Assembly (NCBI GenBank): GCA_944326335.1
Contig: CALVDM010000007.1
Coordinates: 24,915 to 88,914 of the forward strand
Direction: 5' to 3'
DNA length: 64,000 nt
DNA from: an uncultured Bacteroidales bacterium
GTDB taxonomy: Bacteria; Bacteroidota; Bacteroidia; Bacteroidales; UBA932
This document shows, one piece after another, positions 18,757 to 27,475 of this stretch; the first letter of the stretch is position 1, and the number at the start of each line of letters is the position of its first letter. A program made the position numbers and the translations under genes. The notes beneath the pieces are model-generated. The model did no database searches. It was not told the DNA's origin and was given only the letters and a program-made list of their open reading frames with translations.

Positions 18757-19617
18757 TTAGCCGAGGTAACTCTTCAACAACTTGCTTCTGGAATTGCTCC
18801 TGAGCCTGCGGATAGCCTTTTCCTTGATTTGGCGGACACGCTCGCGGGTGAGACCGAACCTCTCTCCGATTTCTTCGAGGGTCATCTCCTGGCACCCGAT
18901 GCCGAAAAAGGACTTCACAATCTCCCTTTCCCTCGGGGCGAGGGTGGAGAGCGCCCTCTCTATCTCCTTGTTGAGCGACTCATTCACAAGCCCCTTGTCA
19001 GCACTCGGCGAATCGTTGTTCACAAGCACGTCGAGAAGACTGTTGTCCTCCCCTTCCACAAACGGGGCATCCACCGACACATGTCTGCCGGAAACACGCA
19101 GAGTGTCCGCTATCTTGTCCTTAGGGACGTCTATCATCTCCGCGAGCTCCTCGTTGGAAGGCATCCTCTCGTTCTCCTGCTCGAATTTCGAGAGAGCCTT
19201 GTTTATCTTGTTGAGAGAACCCACCTGGTTGAGAGGCAGACGCACAATCCTCGACTGCTCCGCAAGAGCCTGGAGGATGGACTGCCTTATCCACCACACC
19301 GCGTATGAGATGAACTTGAAACCTCTCGTCTCGTCGAACTTCTCCGCGGCCTTTATGAGCCCGAGATTACCTTCATTGATAAGATCGGGCAAACTCAGAC
19401 CCTGGTTCTGGTACTGTTTTGCCACCGAAACCACGAATCTGAGATTTGCCCTTGTAAGTTTTTCGAGAGCGGCCTGGTCTCCCTTGCGGATGCGCTGCGC
19501 GAGCTCAACCTCGTCTTCAACCGTGATAAGCTCCTCGCGGCCTATCTCCTGAAGATATTTGTCGAGAGACGCGCTCTCTCTGTTAGTGATTGATTTTGTA
19601 ATTTTTAACTGTCTCAT
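18757..19617 (-). CDS. rpoD: Primary sigma factor, RpoD/SigA family
   Basis: The 286-residue protein has the short form of primary sigma factor typical of Bacteroidota, lacking a long acidic region 1.1. Region 1.2 is [16 protein letters not shown]. Region 2 holds [41 protein letters not shown] and [15 protein letters not shown]. Region 3 follows. Region 4 has the helix-turn-helix [24 protein letters not shown]. This type recognises the TAnnTTTG promoters found in this window. It begins 21 bases after htrA, so it may be transcribed from the htrA promoter as well as its own. Confidence 0.96.
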   Translation of the reverse strand: MRQLKITKSITNRESASLDKYLQEIGREELITVEDEVELAQRIRKGDQAALEKLTRANLRFVVSVAKQYQNQGLSLPDLINEGNLGLIKAAEKFDETRGFKFISYAVWWIRQSILQALAEQSRIVRLPLNQVGSLNKINKALSKFEQENERMPSNEELAEMIDVPKDKIADTLRVSGRHVSVDAPFVEGEDNSLLDVLVNNDSPSADKGLVNESLNKEIERALSTLAPREREIVKSFFGIGCQEMTLEEIGERFGLTRERVRQIKEKAIRRLRSNSRSKLLKSYLG

Positions 19618-19638
19618 ATTAATCGCCTTCCAGCTGAT

Positions 19639-21081
19639 TTACTCAACTCCGAAGCCGAAATAAGACGGTTTTCCGTATGAAGTTACACCTTCTATGAACA
19701 CAGCCCTCTTCGACTTCTTCGCAATATTAATCACATCCTGAGGCTTGCTCACAGGCTGGTCGTTCACATACAGTATCACAAAGCCTTCCGAAGCTCCGGC
19801 GTCCATTATCTTTCCAGGGCCTACCGAGACTATCTCCACACCTCTTGTGAGGCCGAGTCTCTCGAGCTTATCCTTGTCGGCTTCCTTGATTTTTGCACCG
19901 TAGAATGCCACAGCACCGTCTTCATCGACAGAACCGTTTGCCACCATCGTATCCTTGAACTGGACTTCCAGAACCTTCTCCTTTCCGTCCCGGATGACAG
20001 TCAGCGTGGTCTTGTCTCCCGGTCTGTAGCTGTTCACAGCCTCCTGGACAGCGGCAGCGTTCCTCACCAAGGTGGAATCCACCTTTATCAGGACATCCCC
20101 GGACTTCACTCCGGCCTGGTCTGCCGCACTTCCCTTCAAAACCTCAGTAATATATACGCCGTCAAATGAAGAAAGTTTCAAATCTTCAACAATTTTATCG
20201 GTAACCGGAGTCATGGTTATGCCCAGTACGGCCCTCTTGACGCTTCCGAAATCTATCAGGTCCTCTGCCACTTTCCTGACCATGTTGGACGGAATCGCGA
20301 AAGAGTAGCCGGTGTAGGAACCGGTCTGAGAGATGATGGCCGTGTTCACCCCGACGAGATTGCCCTTCTTGTCCACGAGGGCTCCCCCGCTGTTGCCCGG
20401 ATTCACGGCTGCGTCGGTCTGGATAAAGGACTCTATCTTGAACTCGCCGTCATAGTTCGGCATCGAGCGGCCCTTCGCGCTGACTATGCCTGCCGTGATT
20501 GTGGAGCGGAGGTCGTACGGGCTGCCTATGGCTATGACCCATTCGCCAAGCCTCAGCTTGTCGGAATCCCCGAACGGGATTACCGGCAGCCCCTCGGCAT
20601 CTATCTTTATGATAGCGACGTCTGTAGCCGGGTCTGTCCCGATAAGTTTCGCATCGAAAGTCTTGTTATTGTTGAGAGTGACCTGGATTTCCGAAGCCCC
20701 CTCCACTACATGGTTGTTTGTCACGATGTAGCCGTCCGGACGGATGATGACACCCGAACCGCTTGCCACCTTCTCACGCTCCTGAGGTGTCGGGCCGTAG
20801 CCGAAGAAGAAATCGAACAGTGAGCCCGGCATCCTGGTGACCATGTCCTTGGCAACCACCTTGACATACACGACCGCATCCACTGCCGACTCGGCAGCGT
20901 ATGTGAAGTCCGGATAATCCGAAAGTGACAAATTGACAGTCCTGTACTGCGCCCCGTCCTGGGTGACGACAGTCATCTTCTCCGATGTGTCCGCGCTCTT
21001 TACAACGGCATAGGCGGTCACTCCGCCCACTATGGCCGACAGGAGAACGACTAAAATACCTTTTTTCATAATATGCTGCAT
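19639..21081 (-). CDS. htrA: Do-family periplasmic serine protease (HtrA/DegP/DegQ)
   Basis: HtrA proteins degrade or refold damaged envelope proteins. The 480-residue precursor starts with a signal anchor (KKGILVVLLSAIVGGVTAYAV). The trypsin-like domain has the catalytic triad in TNNHVVEG (His), DPATDVAIIKI (Asp) and NPGNSGGAL (Ser). Two PDZ domains follow, near residues 285-385 and 400-475; the first contains GVYITEVLKGSAADQAGVKSGDVL. A second ATG four codons in (21069) is an equally good start. It is upstream of rpoD and divergent from dnaN across a 158-base gap. Confidence 0.94.
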   Translation of the reverse strand: MQHIMKKGILVVLLSAIVGGVTAYAVVKSADTSEKMTVVTQDGAQYRTVNLSLSDYPDFTYAAESAVDAVVYVKVVAKDMVTRMPGSLFDFFFGYGPTPQEREKVASGSGVIIRPDGYIVTNNHVVEGASEIQVTLNNNKTFDAKLIGTDPATDVAIIKIDAEGLPVIPFGDSDKLRLGEWVIAIGSPYDLRSTITAGIVSAKGRSMPNYDGEFKIESFIQTDAAVNPGNSGGALVDKKGNLVGVNTAIISQTGSYTGYSFAIPSNMVRKVAEDLIDFGSVKRAVLGITMTPVTDKIVEDLKLSSFDGVYITEVLKGSAADQAGVKSGDVLIKVDSTLVRNAAAVQEAVNSYRPGDKTTLTVIRDGKEKVLEVQFKDTMVANGSVDEDGAVAFYGAKIKEADKDKLERLGLTRGVEIVSVGPGKIMDAGASEGFVILYVNDQPVSKPQDVINIAKKSKRAVFIEGVTSYGKPSYFGFGVE

Positions 21082-21157
21082 TTAAAAATTAAACTCCTTT
21101 TCCGGAACAAAAGGGACGAAAAAATCAAATAATATGCCATTTTACAGCAAATTTTTG

Positions 21158-21165
21158 TACATTTG
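21158..21165 (+). promoter_or_regulatory. Candidate -7 box for dnaN
   Basis: TACATTTG matches TAnnTTTG. It lies 74 bases before the dnaN ATG, so a start near 21170 would give a leader of about 70 bases. No clear TTTG is present at the expected -33 distance. Confidence 0.45.
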
Positions 21166-21239
21166 CTTGATGTATGAGCGGCCTGCACGAATGCCGCGCG
21201 CATTTTTCAAGATGATAATCAATAAACCGTAAATTGAAT

Positions 21240-22358
21240 ATGAAACTGGTTGTATCAAGTTCAGAATTGTTGAAAGGGATAATGACGGTCGCGAAGGCGA
21301 TTCCGGCAAAGTCGGCGCTTCCGATTCTCGAGAATTTCCTTTTCGACCTCAAGGGCAATCTGCTGGAAATCACGGCATCCGACTCGGAGCTGACAATGCG
21401 GACAAGCATAGAGGTGGAGAATGCGGAGGAGGAGGGACAGATAGCCATCCCGGCAAAGCACCTTATGGATCTGCTGAAAGAACTTCCGGACCAGCCGCTT
21501 TCAATCAAGACGACAAGCGACACCTCATTCGAGTTCAGCTGGGCGAACGGAGCTTCCACGCTGCCGTATTTCCCGGCCTCGGACTACCCTCCGTTCTCGA
21601 CCACGTCGGATGCGACCGTGTCGCTCGATTTCCCTTCCCAGAGCCTTGTGGACGCCATAGCATCCACCATATACGCCACAGCGGACGATGAAATCAGGCC
21701 GACAATGAACGGCATATACTTCGACATAGACATGGACTCCACGACTCTCGTTGCATCGGATGCCCACAAGCTCGTGTGCTACACCACCAGTGACGTGAAG
21801 GCTTCGGAAAAGGCGTCGTTCATCCTCCACAAGAAGCCGGCAGCCATACTCCGCAGCATCATCGGCAAGAACTCCGGCAACGTGGAAATCACCTTCGACT
21901 CCAGCAATGCCGTGTTCAAGTTCGACAACACCATAGTCATCTGCAGGCTCGTGGTGGGGAAATACCCGAGGTACAGGGACGTGATTCCGCAGAACAACAG
22001 CAATGTCATGAAGATAGACAGGCTGCAGCTCCTCAATTCAGTGAGAAGGGTATCCGTCTGCGCCAACAAGGGCTCCAACCATATCAAGTTCAACCTCAGC
22101 GCAGGCTCCCTGGAGATAACCGCACAGGACCTCGGATTCTCGCTCGCGGCATACGAGAAGGTGCCGTGCGAATATGACGGGGACGACCTCACTATAGGCT
22201 TCAAGTCCACATTCCTCGTGGAGATGCTCAGCAACATAGGCTGCGACGAGGTGCTCATGAAGTTCGCCGACGGGACGAGGCCGGCGGTCATTGTGCCGTC
22301 AGAGGAAGATGAGGAGAGCGGGAAAATCTGCGGAATACTTATGCCAAGCATTGCATAG
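21240..22358 (+). CDS. dnaN: DNA polymerase III beta subunit (sliding clamp)
   Basis: DnaN is the ring-shaped processivity clamp of DNA polymerase III. The ATG at 21240 gives 372 residues (MKLVVSSSELLKG); a TTG two codons upstream is not needed. Three clamp domains of about 120 residues follow in order, with the conserved starts SALPILENF and TLPYFPASDYP, the middle-domain segment RPTMNGIYFDID, and the C-terminal end AVIVPSEEDEESGKICGILMP. dnaA and recF are not adjacent, so this is not the classical origin cluster. It leads a rightward block with the exonuclease and the FAH-like gene. Confidence 0.97.
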   Translation: MKLVVSSSELLKGIMTVAKAIPAKSALPILENFLFDLKGNLLEITASDSELTMRTSIEVENAEEEGQIAIPAKHLMDLLKELPDQPLSIKTTSDTSFEFSWANGASTLPYFPASDYPPFSTTSDATVSLDFPSQSLVDAIASTIYATADDEIRPTMNGIYFDIDMDSTTLVASDAHKLVCYTTSDVKASEKASFILHKKPAAILRSIIGKNSGNVEITFDSSNAVFKFDNTIVICRLVVGKYPRYRDVIPQNNSNVMKIDRLQLLNSVRRVSVCANKGSNHIKFNLSAGSLEITAQDLGFSLAAYEKVPCEYDGDDLTIGFKSTFLVEMLSNIGCDEVLMKFADGTRPAVIVPSEEDEESGKICGILMPSIA

Positions 22359-22363
22359 CTGCC

Positions 22364-23275
22364 ATGGAACTCAATCTTGAAAGACCGCTGCTGTTCTTCG
22401 ACATAGAAAGCACCGGCCTGAACATAGCTTCGGACGCCATAATCGAACTCAGTTTTGTGAAGATACTCACGGACAACCGGACCATGGTGAAGACATGGAG
22501 GGTGAGGCCGTGGGACTACGTTGGAGACTGCCAGAGAAAGATAAACCCTGCTGCCCAGGAAATCCACGGCATAAAGGACGAGGACCTTGCCGGGGAAAAG
22601 AGGTTCTTCGAGATAGTTGACGAAGTGCAGGACTGGCTCGACGGGTGCGACCTCGCAGGCTTCAATTCGAACAAATTCGACATGCCGATGCTTGCCGAAG
22701 AGATGGAGCGGGTGAGAAAATACCGTCACAAGCCTATCCGCATAGACCTTCACAAGATGAAGATGGTGGATGTCCAGAACATATACCACCAGCTCGAGCC
22801 GAGGAACCTCAAGGCGGCATACAAGTTCTACTGCGGGAAGGAACTCGAGAACGCGCATGCGGCAGAGGCCGACACCATGGCCACATACGAAGTGCTTAAA
22901 GCCCAGCTCGACAGGTATCCGGAGCAGTTGAAGAACGACGTGTCCTTCCTTTCCAGTTTCTCCGAGAGGCAGAAGATAGTGGACTATGCGGGACGCCTCG
23001 TGTACAACGACAGGAAAGAGGTGGTCATAAACTTCGGAAAGCACCGCGGAAAGACGGCGCGGGAAGTTTACGAGACCGAACCGTCATATTTCAGCTGGGT
23101 AGAGAACGGGGAATTCACACTCGACACAAAGCAGCAGTTCACAATGCTGCGCAGACAGTTCGAGGAGGAGAAGATGGAGGCCAGGAAAGCCTCCATGAAG
23201 AAGCTCACCGACAAGGAGCTCGAGAAGTCCCTCGCCTCCCTCTCTCAGAAGTGGGGCACCGGAAAGCTGTTCTGA
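22364..23275 (+). CDS. DnaQ-like 3'-5' exonuclease
   Basis: The 303-residue protein has a DEDD exonuclease domain in residues 1-180. Exo I is FFDIESTGLN (Asp and Glu), Exo II is AGFNSNKFDMPML, and Exo III is HAAEADTMATYEVL (His and Asp), so it is the DEDDh type. The C-terminal 100 residues contain a segment like the small domain found after DnaQ-type exonucleases (FGKHRGKTAREVYETEPSYFSWVENGEF), which probably binds nucleic acid. The gene starts 5 bases after dnaN, which suggests a role with the polymerase, perhaps proofreading or repair. The precise role is inferred. Confidence 0.92.
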   Translation: MELNLERPLLFFDIESTGLNIASDAIIELSFVKILTDNRTMVKTWRVRPWDYVGDCQRKINPAAQEIHGIKDEDLAGEKRFFEIVDEVQDWLDGCDLAGFNSNKFDMPMLAEEMERVRKYRHKPIRIDLHKMKMVDVQNIYHQLEPRNLKAAYKFYCGKELENAHAAEADTMATYEVLKAQLDRYPEQLKNDVSFLSSFSERQKIVDYAGRLVYNDRKEVVINFGKHRGKTAREVYETEPSYFSWVENGEFTLDTKQQFTMLRRQFEEEKMEARKASMKKLTDKELEKSLASLSQKWGTGKLF

Positions 23276-23847
23276 TGAACATAACGGTAAAGACAGCGGG
23301 GACGGGCGGCTATGCATGCCGGCCTGACACCACATGGGAAAGGGAAAACAAGGATTTCTACTGTCCGGACCATGCGGGTGACATCTGGTTTTCCCCCGTC
23401 GTGTTTGCAAGGATATCGAAAGCCGGCAAGTTCATCGGAAGAAAATTCGCCGGAAGATACTGGGACATGGCCGGTTTCGGGCTTCTCCTGTATCCTGGCG
23501 ACCTGCTCGGGAAAAGCCTTGCTTTCGCATCGCTGCTCGACCACACGTCCTACCTTCCCTTCCCTCCGTTTCCAAAGGATGTTCTCGGGACGGACGGCGG
23601 GGTGCTCACTGTGGAAAAGGACGGGACAGAGCTCTTCTCGGCAGAGACAGGGCAAGACGGCCTCACCGCGGACGCTCTCGAGGATGCCATTGCAGAGGCC
23701 TCGATGTATGTCAGCCAGAGGATTGGAGACATTGTAGCCGTCGAACTTGCCCCGGCATCTGTCCTGTCAGGCAGGAACGAAAAAAGAACCGGAGCAGCCA
23801 TCCGTTTCAAGGACAGGGAACTGCTCCGGTTCTGCATTGTCAGATGA
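23275..23847 (+). CDS. Degenerate fumarylacetoacetate hydrolase (FAH)-family protein
   Basis: The ATG at 23275 overlaps the exonuclease stop as TGATG and gives 190 residues. The pattern follows the FAH fold of Bacteroidales proteins. A beta segment precedes ARISKAGKFIGRKFAGRYWDMAGFGLLLYPGDLL, and the end has the block SMYVSQRIGDIVAVELAP. In active members the first segment holds Glu-x-Glu and the second Asp, which bind the metal. Here the first pair position reads WFSPVVFARI, with no glutamates. The enzyme activity is therefore probably lost. It ends inside the last base of the convergent tRNA-Thr. The family call is moderate. Confidence 0.65.
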   Translation: MNITVKTAGTGGYACRPDTTWERENKDFYCPDHAGDIWFSPVVFARISKAGKFIGRKFAGRYWDMAGFGLLLYPGDLLGKSLAFASLLDHTSYLPFPPFPKDVLGTDGGVLTVEKDGTELFSAETGQDGLTADALEDAIAEASMYVSQRIGDIVAVELAPASVLSGRNEKRTGAAIRFKDRELLRFCIVR

Positions 23848-23919
23848 GCCACTCACGGGGATCGAACCCGCGACCTACGCGTTACGAATGCGTTGCTCTA
23901 CCATCTGAGCTAAAGTGGC
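23847..23919 (-). tRNA. tRNA-Thr (anticodon CGT)
   Basis: The minus strand folds as a full cloverleaf of 73 bases without encoded CCA. The acceptor arm GCCACTT pairs with GAGTGGC. The D arm is GCTCAGATGGTAGAGC. The anticodon loop is TTCGTAA, giving CGT, which reads ACG codons. The T arm is GCGGGTTCGATCCCCGT. One A-C mismatch closes the anticodon stem. The discriminator base coincides with the last base of the FAH-like stop codon. Confidence 0.95.
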
Positions 23920-23954
23920 TTGAAGAACTCTCCTGCCGTTACCGGAAGGGACTG

Positions 23955-23962
23955 CAAAAATA
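23955..23962 (-). promoter_or_regulatory. Candidate -7 box for tRNA-Thr
   Basis: TATTTTTG on the minus strand (23962-23955) fits TAnnTTTG and lies 36 bases before the tRNA 5' end. No good -33 element was found at the right distance. The rest of the 159-base gap to the next gene holds nothing else I recognise. Confidence 0.4.
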
Positions 23963-24078
23963 CTACATTTTTTTGATTTTGCATAGAAACTGATAAAGAA
24001 GTTGCCTAAAAATTTCAGTACGGTTTCCTGAATACGCCTGACACCGGAGCCCGTCTCCGCTATCAGGCAGTTGCGACC

Positions 24079-25374
24079 ATGATAAAGACAGACATTATAA
24101 TAACAGGTGGAGGTGCCGCCGGCCTGATGGCTGCGGCAGGTGCCGGCGGGGCAGGAAGCGTCCTCGTCCTTGAAAAGATGCCGAGACCGGGCCGGAAAAT
24201 AATGATAAGCGGGAAAGGGAGATGCAATCTGACCAACATGAAGCCATGGGATGATTTCTCGGTCCACGTGCATCCCAAGGCTGCGTTCCTGAAGAATGCC
24301 TTCCATGCGTTCTCTCCGGAAGACACCGTGCGGTTCTTCAACGACAACGGACTCGAGACAGTGACAGAACGGGGCGACAGGGTTTTCCCGGCCTCGTACA
24401 GGGCGGCAGATGTCGTGGACACTCTCTTGAAAGCCGCAAGAAAGGCAGGTGCCGAAATAAGGACTGGAGCCGAAGCCGTTTCCGTAACCAGGTCGGACGG
24501 AGTCTTCACCGTAGGTCTGTCCGACGGTGAAACACTGACCTCGGAAAAGCTCATCATCACGACCGGAGGGCTCTCCTATCCAGGGACAGGCTCCACCGGC
24601 GATGGCTACAGATGGGCCGAAGAGTTCGGACACAGCGTCACGAGACGCTTCCCGTCCCTGACGGCACTCGTGCCTGCCGGATACAAGATACTTCCGGAAG
24701 GCACGTCCGCCAAGGGTCACATAGACAGGAGCTATCCCCTGTCTGAAACCGGCAGGTTGCTCATGGGCAACTCCCTGAAGAATATTTCCCTGAAAGTAAT
24801 CGTTGACGGCAATGCGGTGGAGGAGGAATTCGGGGACTTGGACTTCACGGACGGCGGGATAGAGGGACCGATCGGCTTCAAGGTCAGCAGACGGTGCGTG
24901 AATGCTATCGACAACGGCTCAAGGGTCAGTCTCGTCATCGACCTGAAACCCGCGGTGCAGACCGGCGACCTCGAAAGAAGGATACAGGCCCTGTGGAAAG
25001 AGACGGAAACTGATGCCAGGAGCAAGCGGCGGCCTGACAAGGACAGGTTCCGCATCCTGCTCGGCAGACTCATGCCGCGCTCCCTTGCGGACGGATTCCT
25101 GAAGACCAGCCGCGGAGCCGGTCCCGGGAACCTTGCCGCAAAGTTGAAGTCCTGGGAATTTCCGGTATCCGGCTATGTCGGTTACGAAAGATGCGTAATC
25201 ACTGCCGGAGGAGTATCGACTGCGGAGATTTTCCCGAAGACGATGGAATCCAGACTTGTGCCGGGGCTGTATTTCGCCGGGGAGGTGCTGGATATAGACT
25301 GCGACACGGGAGGCTACAATCTCCAGACAGCATTCTCGACCGGCATGCTGGCAGGCCGCTCAGCCGTCAGATGA
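24079..25374 (+). CDS. NAD(P)/FAD-dependent oxidoreductase, HI0933/YhiN family
   Basis: The 431-residue flavoprotein begins with the dinucleotide-binding motif IIITGGGAAGLMAA and then has the family block GRKIMISGKGRCNLTNM. A second flavin-contact motif is ITTGGLSYPGTGSTGDGY. The C terminus has YVGYERCVITAGGVSTAEI and LYFAGEVLDIDCDTGGYNLQTAFSTG, typical of the HI0933-like group. The substrate of this group is mostly unknown; some relatives reduce bile-acid intermediates (BaiN). It converges on mnmA, with the last 8 bases shared. Confidence 0.93.
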   Translation: MIKTDIIITGGGAAGLMAAAGAGGAGSVLVLEKMPRPGRKIMISGKGRCNLTNMKPWDDFSVHVHPKAAFLKNAFHAFSPEDTVRFFNDNGLETVTERGDRVFPASYRAADVVDTLLKAARKAGAEIRTGAEAVSVTRSDGVFTVGLSDGETLTSEKLIITTGGLSYPGTGSTGDGYRWAEEFGHSVTRRFPSLTALVPAGYKILPEGTSAKGHIDRSYPLSETGRLLMGNSLKNISLKVIVDGNAVEEEFGDLDFTDGGIEGPIGFKVSRRCVNAIDNGSRVSLVIDLKPAVQTGDLERRIQALWKETETDARSKRRPDKDRFRILLGRLMPRSLADGFLKTSRGAGPGNLAAKLKSWEFPVSGYVGYERCVITAGGVSTAEIFPKTMESRLVPGLYFAGEVLDIDCDTGGYNLQTAFSTGMLAGRSAVR

Positions 25375-26803
25375 CCCCGGAGCCTGTCATCTCATCGTTG
25401 TCATACCACACTGCGAACTGGCCCGGGGTGATGCCGCGCTGAGGCTCGTCGAAAAGGATGAAAAGCCCGTTGTCCCTCATTATCAGCGTGGCATCCTGGA
25501 GTGGCTGCCGGTAACGGATGCGGACCCTGTACCGCCGTATGTCCCCCGGCTTCATGGGGATATCCTCCCTGATCCAGTGCACGTCTTCCGGTGCAATCCT
25601 GAGGCAGCTCCGTGAAAGCCCCTTGTGGGTATGGCCCTCGCCCACGTAAATCCTGTTTGCCCCGATGTCGGTGGATATCACGAACAGACTGTCCTTGTGC
25701 CCTCCTATATTCAGCCCCTTCCGCTGGCCTATCGTATAGAACTGGGCACCGTCGTGCCGGCCGATTATCCTGCCGTAAGGGTTGTCCTTGTATCTGATCT
25801 TCCTGACATGCTTCTTTCCAGACCTGTATGTTTCAGTCTCGAAATCAATGGAATAGCGCACAGGCTCGGAAAGCTCCTCAAGCGTCGTGTCGGAAAGTGC
25901 GGCTATTCTGTCCTTCCCGAACACGCCTTCCGTGGAACATCCCCCCTCGTTCGCGGGATTGCCATAGACTGTCCTCTCCCTCACAGGGTCGTTGACCTTC
26001 AGGGAACGTGTCTCCGAAATGTAGGAAGTGACCATGTCCACATCGGCCTTGCCCTCTTCCTTCAACAGGCTCCGGAGAATCTGCTGCTGACGGCGGTAAT
26101 GCGCATTGTCCTCGAAATATCTGTCATAGACTTCCACGACATCCCCTTCCACAGGCTTGAGTTTCTGCTGGAGGAACACCGGGAGATTCACCTTACCGAC
26201 GAAACATATACCCTGCGAATCCTTCCTGGATGCAGACGGGAGGTCCGCCTCCGCAGCAATCCTGCGCACCTCCGGTTTGGTGAGGCCGCCAATCGGGAAC
26301 AGTGCTCCCGAAAGCTGGGCCTGGGTCAGCTGGCAGAGGAAATAGCTCTGGTCCTTGTCCGGGTCCACTCCCGCAAGCAGACGGAATACAGGTTTCCCGT
26401 CAGGACCGGCGGTCACCTCCTTCCTGCAGTAATGGCCTGTCGCGACATGGTCGGCACCGAGTTTCTCCGCACACTTCATGAAGGCATCGAACTTTATCTC
26501 ACGGTTGCACAGCACGTCCGGATTCGGTGTCCTCCCTTTTGAATACTCGTCAAACATGTAGTCCACGACGCGTCTGCGGTATTCATCGCTCAAATCCACG
26601 AAATAGAACGGAATGCCTATCTTGCGGGCCACCATCTCGGCCACGAAACGGTCCTCCTCCCACTCGCAGTCGCCATGCAGAGTGCCTGTGACGTCATGCC
26701 AGTTCTGCATGAACAATGCGAACACGTCGTAGCCGGCCCTTTTAAGCAACAGGGCGGCAACACTCGAATCCACGCCTCCTGACAGTCCGATGCAAACTTT
26801 CAT
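25367..26803 (-). CDS. mnmA: tRNA 2-thiouridine(34) synthase with a long insertion
   Basis: MnmA thiolates U34 of tRNAs for Lys, Glu and Gln. The N-terminal ATP pyrophosphatase motif is GLSGGVDSSVAALLL. The nucleophile cysteine is in NPDVLCNREIKF (Cys99), and the persulfide cysteine is in SQGICFVG (Cys200). The central domain has RHDGAQFYTIGQRKGLNIGG, and a beta-barrel domain follows. The protein has 478 residues where most MnmA have about 360-380. The excess, about 115 residues, lies between residues 225 and 345, where typical enzymes have a short loop. The insert is charged, with HYRRQQQILRSLLKEEGK and TYRSGKKHVRKIRYK. It shares 8 bases with the convergent oxidoreductase gene. Confidence 0.93.
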   Translation of the reverse strand: MKVCIGLSGGVDSSVAALLLKRAGYDVFALFMQNWHDVTGTLHGDCEWEEDRFVAEMVARKIGIPFYFVDLSDEYRRRVVDYMFDEYSKGRTPNPDVLCNREIKFDAFMKCAEKLGADHVATGHYCRKEVTAGPDGKPVFRLLAGVDPDKDQSYFLCQLTQAQLSGALFPIGGLTKPEVRRIAAEADLPSASRKDSQGICFVGKVNLPVFLQQKLKPVEGDVVEVYDRYFEDNAHYRRQQQILRSLLKEEGKADVDMVTSYISETRSLKVNDPVRERTVYGNPANEGGCSTEGVFGKDRIAALSDTTLEELSEPVRYSIDFETETYRSGKKHVRKIRYKDNPYGRIIGRHDGAQFYTIGQRKGLNIGGHKDSLFVISTDIGANRIYVGEGHTHKGLSRSCLRIAPEDVHWIREDIPMKPGDIRRYRVRIRYRQPLQDATLIMRDNGLFILFDEPQRGITPGQFAVWYDNDEMTGSGVI

Positions 26804-26833
26804 TGCATTATTCTTTTAATCGTTAAAAAACAT

Positions 26834-26841
26834 TATATTTG
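26834..26841 (+). promoter_or_regulatory. Candidate -7 box in the cdd leader
   Basis: TATATTTG on the plus strand fits TAnnTTTG, 83 bases before the cdd ATG. No matching -33 box was seen. The resulting leader would contain a 7-bp inverted repeat, ATACAGG (26854-26860) and CCTGTAT (26874-26880), with a 13-base loop. Confidence 0.4.
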
Positions 26842-26902
26842 TCTGCGCGACATATACAGGGATACACATTTCACCTGTATTTGACTTCGTCATATTGACA
26901 TG

Positions 26903-26933
26903 CAAAGATAAAAACGTTCCGGTATGACGCAAA
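26903..26933 (-). promoter_or_regulatory. Bacteroidota-type promoter for mnmA
   Basis: On the minus strand TATCTTTG (26910-26903) is preceded at 19 bases by TTTG (26933-26930), a full match to the consensus. Transcription would start near 26898, giving a leader of about 95 bases. The -33 element lies inside the first codons of the divergent cdd gene. Confidence 0.6.
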
Positions 26934-27400
26934 AAGAAATCAAAATCTGCTACAGCGAGTACGACAGTCTGTCCGGACTGGGCGAGGAAGACCGGATTCT
27001 CGCAGAAAAGGCCATTGAGGCCACTGCCAACTCGTATGCGCCATATTCCGGATTCTGCGTCGGCGCTGCGGTCAGGCTTTCAGACGGGAAGATAATTACG
27101 GGAAGCAACCAGGAGAACATCGCCTATCCGTCAGGTCTATGCGCGGAAAGGACGGCCATGTTCTACGCCCATGCACAATATCCTGATGCAGGCATCATTG
27201 CCATAGCGATAGCCGCAAGACAGGACGGAGACCTGTGCGAGACACCTGCATCACCGTGCGGAGCCTGCCGTCAGGTGATGGCCGAATACCAGAAACTCGC
27301 CGGGCGGGACATGAAGATAATCCTTGCCGGAAGGCGGAAAATCCGTGTGTTCCGGAAGGTGGACGACCTGCTTCCCTTCATATTCGACAGCCTGCACTGA
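26924..27400 (+). CDS. cdd: Cytidine deaminase
   Basis: Cdd deaminates cytidine and deoxycytidine to uridine forms in pyrimidine salvage. The 158-residue protein is the short homotetrameric type. Zinc is held by the cysteine in CAERTAMFYA, with the catalytic Glu next to it, and by the pair in PCGACRQVMAEY. The substrate segment NQENIAYPSGLCAE precedes the first motif. The gene is divergent from mnmA over a 120-base spacer that carries promoter boxes in both directions. Confidence 0.95.
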   Translation: MTQKEIKICYSEYDSLSGLGEEDRILAEKAIEATANSYAPYSGFCVGAAVRLSDGKIITGSNQENIAYPSGLCAERTAMFYAHAQYPDAGIIAIAIAARQDGDLCETPASPCGACRQVMAEYQKLAGRDMKIILAGRRKIRVFRKVDDLLPFIFDSLH

Positions 27401-27440
27401 CAGGCACGGCGGCAGTATCTGCGCAGTATCCGAAATAATT

Positions 27441-27471
27441 TTTGCAATCAGAAAAAAAACAGCTACATTTG
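27441..27471 (+). promoter_or_regulatory. Promoter of the SRP RNA gene
   Basis: TTTG (27441-27444), 19 bases, then TACATTTG (27464-27471) is a full Bacteroidota promoter. The predicted start, about 5 bases downstream, coincides with the first base of the SRP RNA closing stem at 27476. Confidence 0.75.
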
Positions 27472-27475
27472 CATC

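Noticed and set aside
21082-21239. Replication origin near dnaN
   Set aside because: No cluster of DnaA boxes was seen and neither dnaA nor recF is present. The gap holds only a promoter-like box.
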